Below, one piece after another: positions 8,601-20,600 of a stretch of DNA of 47,248 bases (positions within the stretch are counted from its first letter, which is position 1; each line of letters starts with the position of its first letter). The position numbers were made by a program, and so were the translations under genes. The DNA is from Accumulibacter sp. GTDB lineage: Bacteria; Pseudomonadota; Gammaproteobacteria; Burkholderiales; Rhodocyclaceae. The stretch spans positions 1 to 47,248 of the forward strand of contig NZ_JAMTDQ010000115.1 in assembly GCF_023806635.1 (NCBI RefSeq). Direction: 5' to 3'. A model generated the notes under the pieces. That model saw nothing but the letters and a program-made list of their open reading frames with translations, did no database searches and was not told the DNA's origin.

Positions 8601-11600
8601 GCCGGCCCGCCGCCTCGACCGACTGCATGCCGTCCTCGCGCTCGGCAGTCAGGAGGTGCCCCTTGCCGTCGCGCAGCAGGGTGGCCGCGCCGCTGACCTC
8701 GATGTTCGACCAGTTGATGTTGAGGTCGGCATCAGGCACCTGCGCCAGCGTCCCCGCATACTGGCTGCGGATCAGCTTGAACAGGTCGACGCGGGCGATG
8801 TCGCCGTAGTTGAAGCTCGGAACCTCGAGGTTGCGGTCCGCCTCGATGGTCTTCAGGAAATGCCCGCCGTCGACCGGGTCGGTGAAGCGGACCGAGTCGG
8901 GATGGCGCAGCGGGCTCGCCGCCATGCCGAAAATCCAGCCCGAGGTCAGCCGGCTGCCGTCACCGAGTTCGTGGCGCAGCGGGGTCACGACCTGCTGTAT
9001 TGTGCCGCCGACGAGTTCGCGGTCGATAGGCAGCGGGCGCGGCGATGCCTGCGCAGCGAGCGAGTTGCGTTCGGCGGCGGCGAGCAGCTCGCCGAGATCC
9101 CAGCGCAGCAGGCCGGCGGGCGGTGGCGACGAATCGAGTGTCGGCCAGTAACGCAGGTCGGCCCAGAGCGTGCCGCCGTCATCGCCGACGGCGAGCCGGG
9201 AAATGTTGGCGCCGGCGAGCGGCGAGGTGGCGCCAAGGTATTCGGGTCGCTGACCGAACGGATCGCGGATGATGCCGACCTTGCCACCGAGCTGGCGGGC
9301 GCCGCTCGCGGCGTCGCCGGCGTGGTGCAGCGGATCGAGGAAGTCGAAGAAGTAGTCGGCGACCAGTGCGTACTCCCTGCCGTCACCCGTCTCGACGAGC
9401 ACCGGCGACTGCGCGCGCTGGATGTTCAACTGGTATTCGCCCTGGCTGCGGTCGTGGCCCGCCGACGATCCGAGCAGCGGCAGTCGCCTGAAAGCGGGCG
9501 CTCCCTGCAGCCGCCCGTCGCTGCCGAGAGCGACGCTGACGGTGGCGAGTCCCGCGTTCTCGTCCTGCGCGTCGCTCAGCAGGAAACGCAGCGTCTGGTC
9601 GCTGATTCCCGCTGCGGCGACGAACTGTGGTGCCTTGCCCTCGCCGTCGGGCACGCTGACCGGCGTGCAGGCGCCGCTCACCGTCGCGTCGAGGCGGCCG
9701 GCCGACTCGCGTGCCGCGTCGAGATCGACGATGAAGATCGCGCCGCCGGCGGCGCTGCGGGGGCTGCCGATGCCCAGGCCCTGCTGGCTTGCGGTCACCG
9801 CGAGATAGCTGTGCAGGCCGTGGTTGACCGCCAGGTCGACGTAGCCCCAGAGGGCGTTGGCACCGCTGACCGACCGTGGCAGCTCGATCTGCTGCAGTGC
9901 CAGGAAGCGGCTGTCGGCCGGGTCGATGTTCGCGCGCAGCAGGCGATGGCCGCCGGCGGGATCGTGCGAGCCCCCTTCGGCGATGTACAGCCACCGTCCG
10001 GAGACGGCGAGACTGCTGATGTTGGCGCTGCCGACCCGCAAGGTGTCGGCGAGCGTCATCGTCGCCGTGTCGATGACGTCGATCTGCCCGTGGCCGCGCG
10101 CCACGAAAGCCAGCCGGTTGTCGAGGCTGAAGGCGATCGCGTCGGTCTTGCCGCCGGTCGCCGCAGTGGCTGCGCCGCCCGCGTCGGGGTAGGCGATCCC
10201 GGCGATCTCGACCCCGCCGCGCAGGACGCGGATCATGTCTTCGCCGGCGACGAGGTTGAAACCGGTGGGCGTCGTCAGCCTCAGGGTGGCTGCCTCGCCA
10301 TCGGCGACCCAGCGGGTCTGGCCGGGGTCGTTCGGGTCGATGGTCTGCAGCATGCGCTGGATGCTGATGACGTGCAGCCCGGCGGCGATGCCCGGCGGCA
10401 GGTCGAGATCGAGCGTCAGTTCGGACGCGTCGCCGGCCAGCGGATGTAGGTCGACCAGCCGCTGCCAGACGCGCAGCCGATCACGCTGCACGCCGTGGTC
10501 GTCGCGCCAGGGACCGACGCTGGCGCTGCCGGCGCTGTCGATGGCCGGTGCTGCGGGCGTGATCCAGACGCGCAGCGCGGTTGCCGGCGCCGCTGTGGCG
10601 GCAGCCGGCGACTGCAGCCCGGCGAGCGTCAGCTCGAGCCGGCCGGAAGCGAGCATCGCGGCGCGCACGACGCGCGGCGCGGTCTCGCTGTCGCCGGCTG
10701 CCGGCAGGCTGCCGCTGCCGCCGTCGCCGGGCAGGGTCAGGATGCCCGCCGCCAGATCCTTGAGCACCGGCACGGTCCGGTAGACGCCGCCGTACGTCCG
10801 CCTGATCGCATGGACGTCGGCCGATCCCGCCAGCGCCGCGAGGAGATCGCCGGCGGCGGCGAGGCCGCTCAGGCTGCCGTTGCCGAGTTCGGTGGCGAGG
10901 CCGAGAACCAGATCGCCGACGCGCAGCGCCAGCGCATCGGCGCCGAAGCCCTGCAGCGTCGGCGCACCGCTCTGCCGGTCGAAGGTGGTCCGCACGCAGA
11001 TCAGGTCGCCCGAGCCGGCGATGCCGCTGTAGGGCGGACTGGCCGTCCGCGCGACCAGACCGGCTGCGGCATCGCCGGCGATGAAGCCGTTGTCCAGGAT
11101 CCACCAGGCATCCTGCAGACGCCCGTCGCTGCCCGGAGCCAGGCCGCGGCGCAGGAAGAGCACCTCGTCGCCCTCGCGCACGCCGCTCGTGTCCTGCAGC
11201 GGGATCGAGAGTTGCACCGGCGCTGCCGTCGGCCGCTCGCCGAGGTCGAGGCGGAAGGCCGCCAGTGTCTGCAGCAGTCCCGGCGCAGGGGCGGCGAGGC
11301 CGGTTTCGGCCACCAGGCGGGCGAGGTCGATGCGGCTGATCGATACCGGCGTGTCCTCGCTCAGCGCGCCGGCACCGATCAGCAGCAGCTCGCCGCTGGC
11401 AGTCTGCACGATGCCGCCCTGCGCCGCCTGGATCATGCCCGCTGCCGGGATCGGCGTCGCCGGATCGTCGTCGATGGCCTGCGGCGCCTGCACCAGCAGC
11501 ACGACGTCGGTCTGGCCGATCGCGCGCGTCGTGACCGCGCCGCTGGCGTCCACCCCGTTTGCTAGGTGGACGACCGAAAGCGTCACCCGCCCGGCGCGGT

Positions 11601-14600
11601 GGGCGCTGACCAGGCCGTCCGGACCGACGCTGGCGATCGTCGCGTCGCTCGAGAAGTAACGCGTGTCGTTGCGCACCTCGGCGATCGCCGGGATCACCGA
11701 GACCAGGATGTCGCCGCTGTCCGGGTCGAGGACGATGTCGCCGGTCGCCGGATCGATCAGCACCTCGCCCGTGGCGGGGTCCCGCAGCGGTTCCTGCGTC
11801 CAGGGATCACGATCGATCTCGACCCGTTCGGGCGAGCCGGGGAATCCGGTCTGGCTGGCGGCGTGGATATCGACCCGCTCGCCGGTCGCCGGGTCGATGC
11901 GCTGCACGCGGAACTGCCGTGTCGCGCCGGGGACGAGACTCAGCGTTCGCGGGTAGACCTCCGGGTCGGCGGCCGGCAGTGCATCGCCCGTTGCGCCGTC
12001 GTCGTCGCCGGTTCCGGTGAGCGCCGATGCGGCGAGAACGTTGAGCGCGGCGACGGCCTGCACCGCCTGCCCGCTCGCGTCGCTGCGGCTGACGACGAGC
12101 AATGCCGGCCCGACGCCGGTCGCGCGAACCCGGTCGCGACCGTCGTCGACGACGATGCGGGCGCCTCCGTCGTCGCCCAGGCCGGCGAGCTCCGCCGCCT
12201 GCACGGCGAGATAGGCGGGATCGTGCAATGCGACGCCGAGTTCGTCGGCGAAGTCGAGCGTCGCGCTGATCGCCTGCGTCTGACCCGTCAGGAGGTGGTC
12301 CAGCGGCGCAAGGTGGATTTGCTGCAGGCGGGCGCCGCTGACGTCGATCGCCAGGTCGACCGGCTGGCCCGCGTTGTAGCCATCATCCGCCTGCAGGCGA
12401 ACCGTCGCCTGGCCGGTAAAACCCGCCTGCGGCGTGAACAGCAGGCTCTGGCCATCGGCGGCCAGGCGCGCCTGGCCGTTGCTCGCCTGCACGACGCGCC
12501 AGAACGGCGTGTCGCCTTCGGCATCGCGCGCCAGGCCGTGCAGGGCAATGGTCATCGACAGGTCGCTGTGCGTCCGCAGCGGCGGCTGGCCGATGATCGC
12601 CGGCGCCCGGTTGGCGCTGAAGCCGCTGTTGGCGAAGACGATCTGCCGATCGATCGCATCGCTGCTGCCGTCGCCGTCGACGTCGCTCGCGTTCAGGCCG
12701 GCCCGCTGCGCGGCTTCCCAGAGCAGCGCATCGGTGGCGTCGACGCGGCCGTCGACATTGAGGTCGCCGGCGACGCGCAGGCTGACGTGCGCGGCGCCGC
12801 TGCCCGTCAGGCGCAGGAGCTTCGCACCGCCCTCGCCGATTTGCAGCAGCGTCGTCCGCGTCGCGCCGTTCTCCCGGCTGCCGAGCACCTGCCCGCCGAC
12901 GAACTCGATCGTCGCGCCGGCGTCGGCCGCCGTGCTGTCGACGGCGATGAGCAGCGGTCCCCCCCCGGCCGGCGAACGGGCGACGGAAGCGATCTCGCTG
13001 TCGCGGATGGTGAAGGCCAATGTCGCGCCGTTGTCGATCGCGCCCTGCCACTCGTTGCTCAGCCCGTTCCAGGTCACCGGCGTACCCAGGTCGGCCGTCG
13101 GGGCGGTGGCGAGCAGCGCCCCGCCTGCATCATGGACGTAGGCCGTGCCGCTGCCGCTGCCGATCGCGCGGACGAGGCGCAGGTTGCCGGAACGGTCGTA
13201 GAGGTAGGCCGTGCCGGCCGGCTCGGCGGCTCCGGCAATGCGACCGCCGACGCGGCCGATCCGCCCATCGGCGTCGCGCAGCAACTCGATCCGTCCGGCC
13301 GGGCTGCCATCGGCCGCAAGCGCCGCGACGCCGGCGTCCGAGAGCAGCCATTGCGCGCCATCGGCGAACTCGACCTGCCGCAGGCGGCCGCCGGAATCGA
13401 GATGGTAGCGATCGCCGCCGGGCGAGGTGAGCGTGTAGCGCTGCGGCACCCAGGGCAGGCCGCTGACCTGGTCGTAGAGCGAATCGCCCAGGCGGATCAG
13501 GCTGTCGGGATCGGTGCCCGCGTCCGACGCCTGCGCCTGCAGTTGCCAGCCGCGGTCGCTGCTGAACGCCGGGCGCCAGACCAGCGGCGCCGCCGCGTCG
13601 CCGGCGAGCCGCTCGCCGACCGCGGCCAGGCTGAAGCGCAACGCCAGCTCGCCGGCCGCCGCGTCCGCCAGATCGCGCGGCACGCCGACCCATACGCGGG
13701 CGCCGTCGCGCCAGGGGGCGATCGCTCCCGAAGGCAGCGTCGCCGGCTGGTCGCTGCGCAGGAGCGGCGCCAGCAGCGGCAGTTGCCAGTTGCCGAAATC
13801 GTTCGCGACGCCCGGCCGGCGATCGATCGCCGCGGCGGCGGGCGAGGGCGCTGCCGGCAGCACGCGCGCCAGCGCCAGCGCGTGACCGCCCAACTGGTAG
13901 ACGGCGTCGCTGGCGATGGCGGCGGGCGGGGCCTTGAGCGGCGTGTCGATGAGCACGGCGGCGTCGATCCGGCTGCTGCGGCCGGCGAGATCGCGCGCGA
14001 CCAGGCGCAGCTGCCAGACGCCGTTTGCCAGCAGCGCCGGGTCGAGCGTCGCCAGGAGCAGCGTCTGGTCGATCGCCGTGGCGCGGCTCTCTTGCGCGGC
14101 CAGCGTCGACCATTCGTCGCTGCCAGCCGGTGCCAGCAGCAGTTCCCAGCCCATCAGCTGCGCCTCGGCCAGATCGGCGGCGAGCAGTAGCGGCGCGGCG
14201 ACGCGCACGGGCGGCGCGCTGCCCGTCGCGCCGCGCAGAGCGCCGCTCCAGGCGAGGCGGGGGGCAGCGGAATCGGCGGCATCGAGCACCGGCAGGGCGT
14301 GCACGCGCTGCGCGGCGAAGCCGTCGCGGTCGGTGGCTGTGACGCGCAGCTCGACCAGACCGGGCGCCTCCGGCGTGAAGCGGAAGCGGCCGGCCGCATC
14401 CACCGCGACGCCCTGCCAGGGTTCGGCCGCAGCGCTGCGCCATTCGACCGCCAGGTCGGCGATGCCGCTCCAGAACTCGGCGCGGGCGCTGCCGATCACC
14501 GCCTGCTGCGGTCTCGCCGCCCGCTCCGGCGTGGTCGAGACGAGGATCGCGGGTGCGTTCGCCGCGGCACTCGCCACGACGCGGACGACGAACTCCTGCT

Positions 14601-17600
14601 GGCTGCGTCCGCTGCCGCCGGGCTGGCCGTCGGCGACCTCGAGCGTCAGCAGATGGTCGCCGACCTGGCCCGGGCCCGGCGTCCACAGCAGCTCGCGGCT
14701 GCGCTCGTCATGGGTTGCGCCGGCAGGCAGGCCGGCGAAGCGGAAGGTCAGCGCCTGCGTCTGTGCCACGCCGTCCGGGTCGCTGGCGACGATGCCGGCG
14801 CCGCCCGGGCTGGCCGCGCCGTCGGCGACGAGCGGGATGCGCAGCGTGTCGCCGACGACGACGGCGTGGTTGCGGGCGACGACCTGCGGTCGCCGGTTGT
14901 CGTCGAGGACCAGCACGCGTACCGACTGGCTGCTGCTCGCCTGCCCGTCGTCGGCACGGAACGTGAACACGAAGCTGCGGTCGGCGGCGGTCGCGTTGTC
15001 GACGACCTCGTGCCCGGGCCGCCAGCTGAACTGGCCGCTGGCGGGATCGAGATGCACCCCGGCCGGTGTCGTCGGCTCGCGCAGCAGCGCGAGTCGGACC
15101 GCGTCGCCGTCGGCATCGCTCGCGACGACGCTGAAACTGAGCGTCTCCCCCTCGCCGACCAGTTGCAGCGGCAGCGGCGCGATGCGTGGCGGCTGGTTGC
15201 GGTTGCCCACCTGCAGCTCGATGTCGCGGCTGAAGTGCGCCATGCCGTCGCTGGCGCGAAGCGAAAGGCGCCACAGTCCGGCGGCGCCACCGTTTCCGTC
15301 CTGGGCAGCGAAGAGGTCGGGGGTCCACGCCAGAACGACGCGCCCGTCCTCCGGCGTCACCGTCATGCCGCGCGGCAGGCTGTCGAACTGCCAGTGCAGC
15401 GGGTCGGCGTCGGCGTCGCTGGCGCGGATCTCGATCGCCAGTGGCACGCCCTCGGTCGCCGTCAGATGCAGGGTGCCGCCCGTGTCCGCGACATCGGCGG
15501 CATCGACGCGGATCGCCGCCACTTGCGGGGCGGCGTTGTCGTCGCGCACGACGATGCGCAGCGGCTGCCGGCTGACGTTCGGCTGCGGCTGCTGCGGCAG
15601 TGGCTGGCCGCCGCCCGGCGGTGGCAGGCCGCTGTCGCTGACGATCAGTTCGATGTCGTGCAGGCCGCCGTCGGCGGCGGCCGGCGTCCACGCCAGAACG
15701 GCCTCGCCGTAGCGCGGGCCGGGCGTCAGAGTGGCTCCGGCGGGCAGCCCGGCGGCAGTCCACTGCAGCGCATCCTGATCGAGGTCGCGCGCGCGCAGCG
15801 TCAGCGAGAAGGGCTGCCCGGCGATGGCGACGACCTGCCGCGGGCCGTCGATCTGCGGCGCTTCGGTCGTACTGCGGGCGCTGACGACAAAGCTGCGGCT
15901 GCTGGCGAGAATCTGCTGCGGGTCACCGTCACCATCGTCGCTGGCAGTGACGGCAAACAGGTAGTCGCCGCGATCGCCTTCGCCCGGGGCAAGGCGCAGC
16001 CAGCCGGAAGCCTCGCCCAGTGGGCTCGCGGCATCGGCGATGAAGCGGGCGAAACGCGGCAGGCCAGCGAAGTCGAGGCGGATCGGCGAGCCGTCTCGCC
16101 GCGCGTCCGCATCGGATGCCGTGACCCGGATGTCGATGGTGTCGCCGCGGTCGACGCTGGCGGCGGCGATGTCGCCGATCAGCGGCGCGCGGTTGGCGTT
16201 GGCGACGACGATCGACAGCGACAGCGTACTGCCCAGCGGGATGCCGGTGCCGTCACCGTCGTCACTGGCGGTGACGTCGATCGTGTAGCTTCCCGCCTGA
16301 TCGTAGTCGGGTGTCCAGACGATCTCGAGCGTCTCGGCGTCGAAGCGGGCGCCGGCGGGCAGGCCGCCGACGCGGTAGCCGACCGTCGGCGCGACACCCG
16401 CCCCGGCGATCGCGGCGGCGCCGGGCTGCTGGCGAAGCGCGGGCTGGAAGTCCGGGTTGTCGGCGTCGAAGGCGAAGATGCTGAAGCGCAGCGGCTGCCC
16501 TTCGCGGACGTGCAGGCTGGCGGTCTGCGGCAGGACCGGCGCTGCGTTCGCGTTGGCGACGTCGAGAATCAGCTCGGCGCCGGCGCGCGTCTGCTCGCTG
16601 CCGCCGTCGGCCGTGGTCCAGGTGGCGGTCAGCGTCAGCGGGATGCGATAGTGGCCATGCTGGTTGTAGCCCGGTGTCCAGGCGACGCGGCCAGTCTGCG
16701 GGTTGAGGGTCGCGCCGCCCGGCAGCCAGGCGGCACCGTACTCGAGCTGCAGCGTTTCGCCGCCCGGTTGTGTGGCGCCGGCGGTGGAGCCCGGGACGCT
16801 GCCGGCGAGCTGCAACGTCCACGGGTCGCCCTCTCGCAGGAAGTGCGCGGGTTGCGGCTCGAACTGCGGTGCGGCATGCGCCTGCTCGACGGTGATGCTG
16901 AAGCTGCGGCTGGCGATCCGCTTGCCGTCACTCGCGCTGAAGCGGATGTCGCGCCAGAGGCCGGCCTGGTCATGGCCCGGCGTCCAGTGCAGCAGTCCGC
17001 TGCCGGAATCGAAGCGCGCACCCGGCGGCAGGGCATCGAGCAGCAGCGTCAGGTGGTCGCCATCGGCATCGGCGGCGCGCAGCGGCAGCGCCAGCGCTTC
17101 GCCTTCCCGGATCACGATGTCGTCGGGCACCGCGAGCAGCGGTGCGTGGTTGCCGCCGCTGACGGGAAGCTGGAAGCGGCGCAGCGCGGAACCGCCGCGG
17201 CTGTCCTCGACGCGGACGAGGAGCGTGCTGTCGGCATCGGCGGCCGCAGGCGGCGTCCAGGCGAGCGTCGCGACGGAACTCGTCCCGGCGGGCACGCTGC
17301 TGGTCGCAGGGGCTGCCTGCAGGCTGAGGCCGGCGGGTGCTTCGAGCAGTTGCCAGTCGAGGCGCGAGCCATCGCTGTCGAGTGCTTCGATCGCCGCGCT
17401 CCAGGCTTCGCCGACGCGGGCCGGCGGCAGTTCGTCGCCGTCCGGAGCAGCGGCCAGGCGGAGCAGCGGCGGCCGGTTGTCGCGCGGCGCTGCGTAGACC
17501 CCGTGTCCGAGGTTCGCCTTGACGATCGGCTCGATTCCGGAATGGGCGGCGAAGCGGCTGGCGGGTACGATGCTGACCGTCAGTCCGGCAATCGTCGCCC

Positions 17601-20600
17601 CGGAAGCCAGCCTGCCGCCGAGATCGTTCAGTGCGTCGCCGAGGTCGATCAACCACAGATCGGCCTGCTCGCCGCCGCCGGCAACGGCGTCGGCGACCGT
17701 CGCGCCGAAATGACGTCCGGGATCGAGCAGCAGCGCCAGCGGGCCGACGACCTCGTCGCTGCCGATGTTCGTCACGCTGAGGTCGTAGCTGAGTTCGCCG
17801 GTCGCGCGGCTGGCGCGGGTGTTCGAGAAATCGACGCGCAACTGGTGGCCGAGATCCTCGAGCGCCGTGAAGTGGCTCTCGAAGTCGGTCGCCAGCGGCA
17901 TGTGCGCACGGCTCTCGATGCGGCGCGCGATCTGCAGGCGGTAATCGCCGGCAGCCAGCCCGCTGACGTCGAGCCAGGCGGTACGGGTCGCCGGATCCCA
18001 GCTGACGCTCGCCGGGTGCTGCGCGGTCTCGCCGGCTGTCCCGGACTGCAGCGCCAGCAGGCGGTAGTTGTCACGGTGCAGCACGCTGGCGACATCGCCG
18101 GCTTCGCCGATCTGCATCTCCTGATCGAAGACGACGCCGATCCGGTTCAGTGGCAGCGGTACGAGCGCGCCATCCGGGACTGTCAGCGCGCTCACCGTCG
18201 GTACCCGTTGCAGGGCGATCTCGTCGATGCTGCGCGTCTGCGCAACCAGGATGCGGCCGTCGCGCGTGGCGACGATCGACTCGCCGCGGCTGCCGCCGCT
18301 CGCCAGTTGCAGGGTGCTGCGGCCGGCGAGTTCGATCATCCAGACGCTGCCCTCGCGCGCCGCACTGACGCCGTCGGCGGATGGTTGCTGGCCCGGCTGG
18401 CTGCTGGCAAACAGCAGTCCAGCCAGATGGCTGCCGGGTGCAGCAAAGGCAATGCTGTCGATGATCCCGGCGAGGCGGTATTCGACTTCGCCGCGGCCGG
18501 CGTCGCGGCCGCTCATCGGGAAACTGATGATCTCGCTGCTGGCATGGGCAGCAGCGCTTGCGAACTCGTTGCCGGCGCGCTTGACCGCCCACAGCCGTCC
18601 GTCTGGAGCAAACGCCAGGTCACCGACGCGCTGCCGGCTGAAGCTCTTCCAGGCCTGGTTCGGGTCGCCGACCGCCGGGTCGTAGACCAGGATGCCTGCG
18701 CCCGATGAGGCATAGATCTCGCCGGTGCCCGGGTCGATCGCCAGCGCATGCGTCAGTGGCTGGTCGCCCGGGGCTCGCAGGCGCTGCACGACGCGACCGC
18801 TGTCCGGGTCGAGCCGAAGCAGTTCGTCGCCGCTCATCGCCCAGAGCTGGCCGAATGCGTCCACCTGCATGTCGATGACCGGAGCGTCGAGGATGAACAG
18901 CGGCGCTGCCGCCCGGTCGGCGGTCTGCAGGCCATCCGCGGCGAAGCGGTGGATCTCGTTGCGCAGCGCGCCGGCGCTCGCCAGGATCGTGCCATCGGGC
19001 ATCTCGACCAGCGCCTGGGCGCCAATCCCGGCGGCGCTGGCGCCATAGCCATGGGCGAAGCTGCGCAGCGAGAAGGGAGCAAGGACACTGCCGAGGTCAC
19101 TGCGCAGGCTGCCAGCGACCTGTCCCGGCAACAGCCGGGCGGCGGCCGCGAACAGCGCGTTGGACGGCTGGCTGCGGTCCGCGGCGGCGACCGGGGTGGC
19201 CGGGGTCGGCGCGACGGTCTCGTTCGCGCCGAGGGCGGCGACGATTTCCTGACGAGCGCCATCTGCCGGCAGTCTGGTCTGCGCGAGCCAATCGGCCTCC
19301 GCGTTGCCGGCGTGGTCGGTGGCGACTGCGACGAACTCGTAATGCCTGCCCGCGTCGCCGACGAATGCCGCCTGTTCGGTCCCCGCCGGCAACTGCCGCT
19401 GCCAGAGATGGAAACGGCCGCCGTCCTCAGCGACGTAGAGGCTCACCGAGCGCACTCCGGAAAGCTCGTCCGTGCTTTGCCAGCGCAGATCGAAGCTGGC
19501 GATGCCGGCAGCGCTCCGCGGGCCGGTCGGGGTGACGGTCAGCTGCGTTCGCGGCGCCTCGTTGTCGAGCCGGATGGCGTGCGCCTGGCTGTCGATTGGT
19601 GGCAAGGCGTCGACCAGCAGGCGGGCGGCGGTGCGGATGTCGCTGCCGGACGCCGCGTTGTCGGCGGCACGAACGGTATAGGCGACGAAACCGTCCGGCG
19701 TCACGCCGGCGCCGGTGGTGGCGACCACTGCCGGCAGCAGGCCGCGGCTGCGGTCGCGAACGACCTCGCCGGTGGCCGGATCGATGGCCTGCAGAAGCCA
19801 GGTGGCAACGCGGCTTCCGCCATCGATTCCGGCACTGACGCGCAGGATGAATCCCCGGCTGCCGCTGAAGTCGAAGTCGCCCTGGAACGTTGCCCGGTCG
19901 GCCGGCAGGTGGACTGCGAGGTCGCCGATGCGCAGGTCGCCAAGACGGAACGAGGCGGCATCGAGGCTGGCGTCGATCTGGCTGCTGATGCGCAGCTCGC
20001 CCGCCGGTGAAGCGACGGGATTGGTGAACTCGATGCGGTAGGGCAGGGCGAGTCCTGCCGCGACATGCTGTCGGCCATCGCTGCCGCGCAGCGCCTGTGG
20101 ACCACCGACGCGCAGCAGGGCGGACGCAGCGGCGGGCTGGGCGGGCGAGTCGGGCAGGTAGCGGGTGAAGTCGAGCGCCTGCGCCGCGAGCGGCCGGAAG
20201 TCTTCGTCGAGAACGCCGATGTGGCGCAGGTATTCGAGTTCGGACTGGCCGCCGACGAAGACGCTGAAGTCGAGGAAGTGCGTCTCGCGCGTCGCGCCAA
20301 GGTCAAAGCGATCGCGGTCGGCGAGTTGCGGAACCGGCACCGAGACGCTGCCGTCGCGATTCTGCCGCGTCTCGAAGTAGCTGATCGGCGCCTTGCGGGC
20401 GTTGGCATCGCCCATGTGGCGAGCGCTGTCGCCGTACCACTCCTGCACCTGGGCAAAGAACGCGACGAGGTCGGCCTGCGTCCGGTAGGCATCACCGCCC
20501 CGGCTGAGCAGAATGCCGGCGCCGAGGGTCGCGTTGAGGCTCAGCACCTGTGACTGCGTGCGGATCGGTGCCGCCTCGCCGACCGGCCGCAGGATGCCGG

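Noticed and set aside
14299-18708. 1,469-codon open frame on the plus strand
   Set aside because: It lies wholly antisense to the giant gene, is rich in Arg, Ala and Gly without any domain, and arises from GC-rich codon bias.
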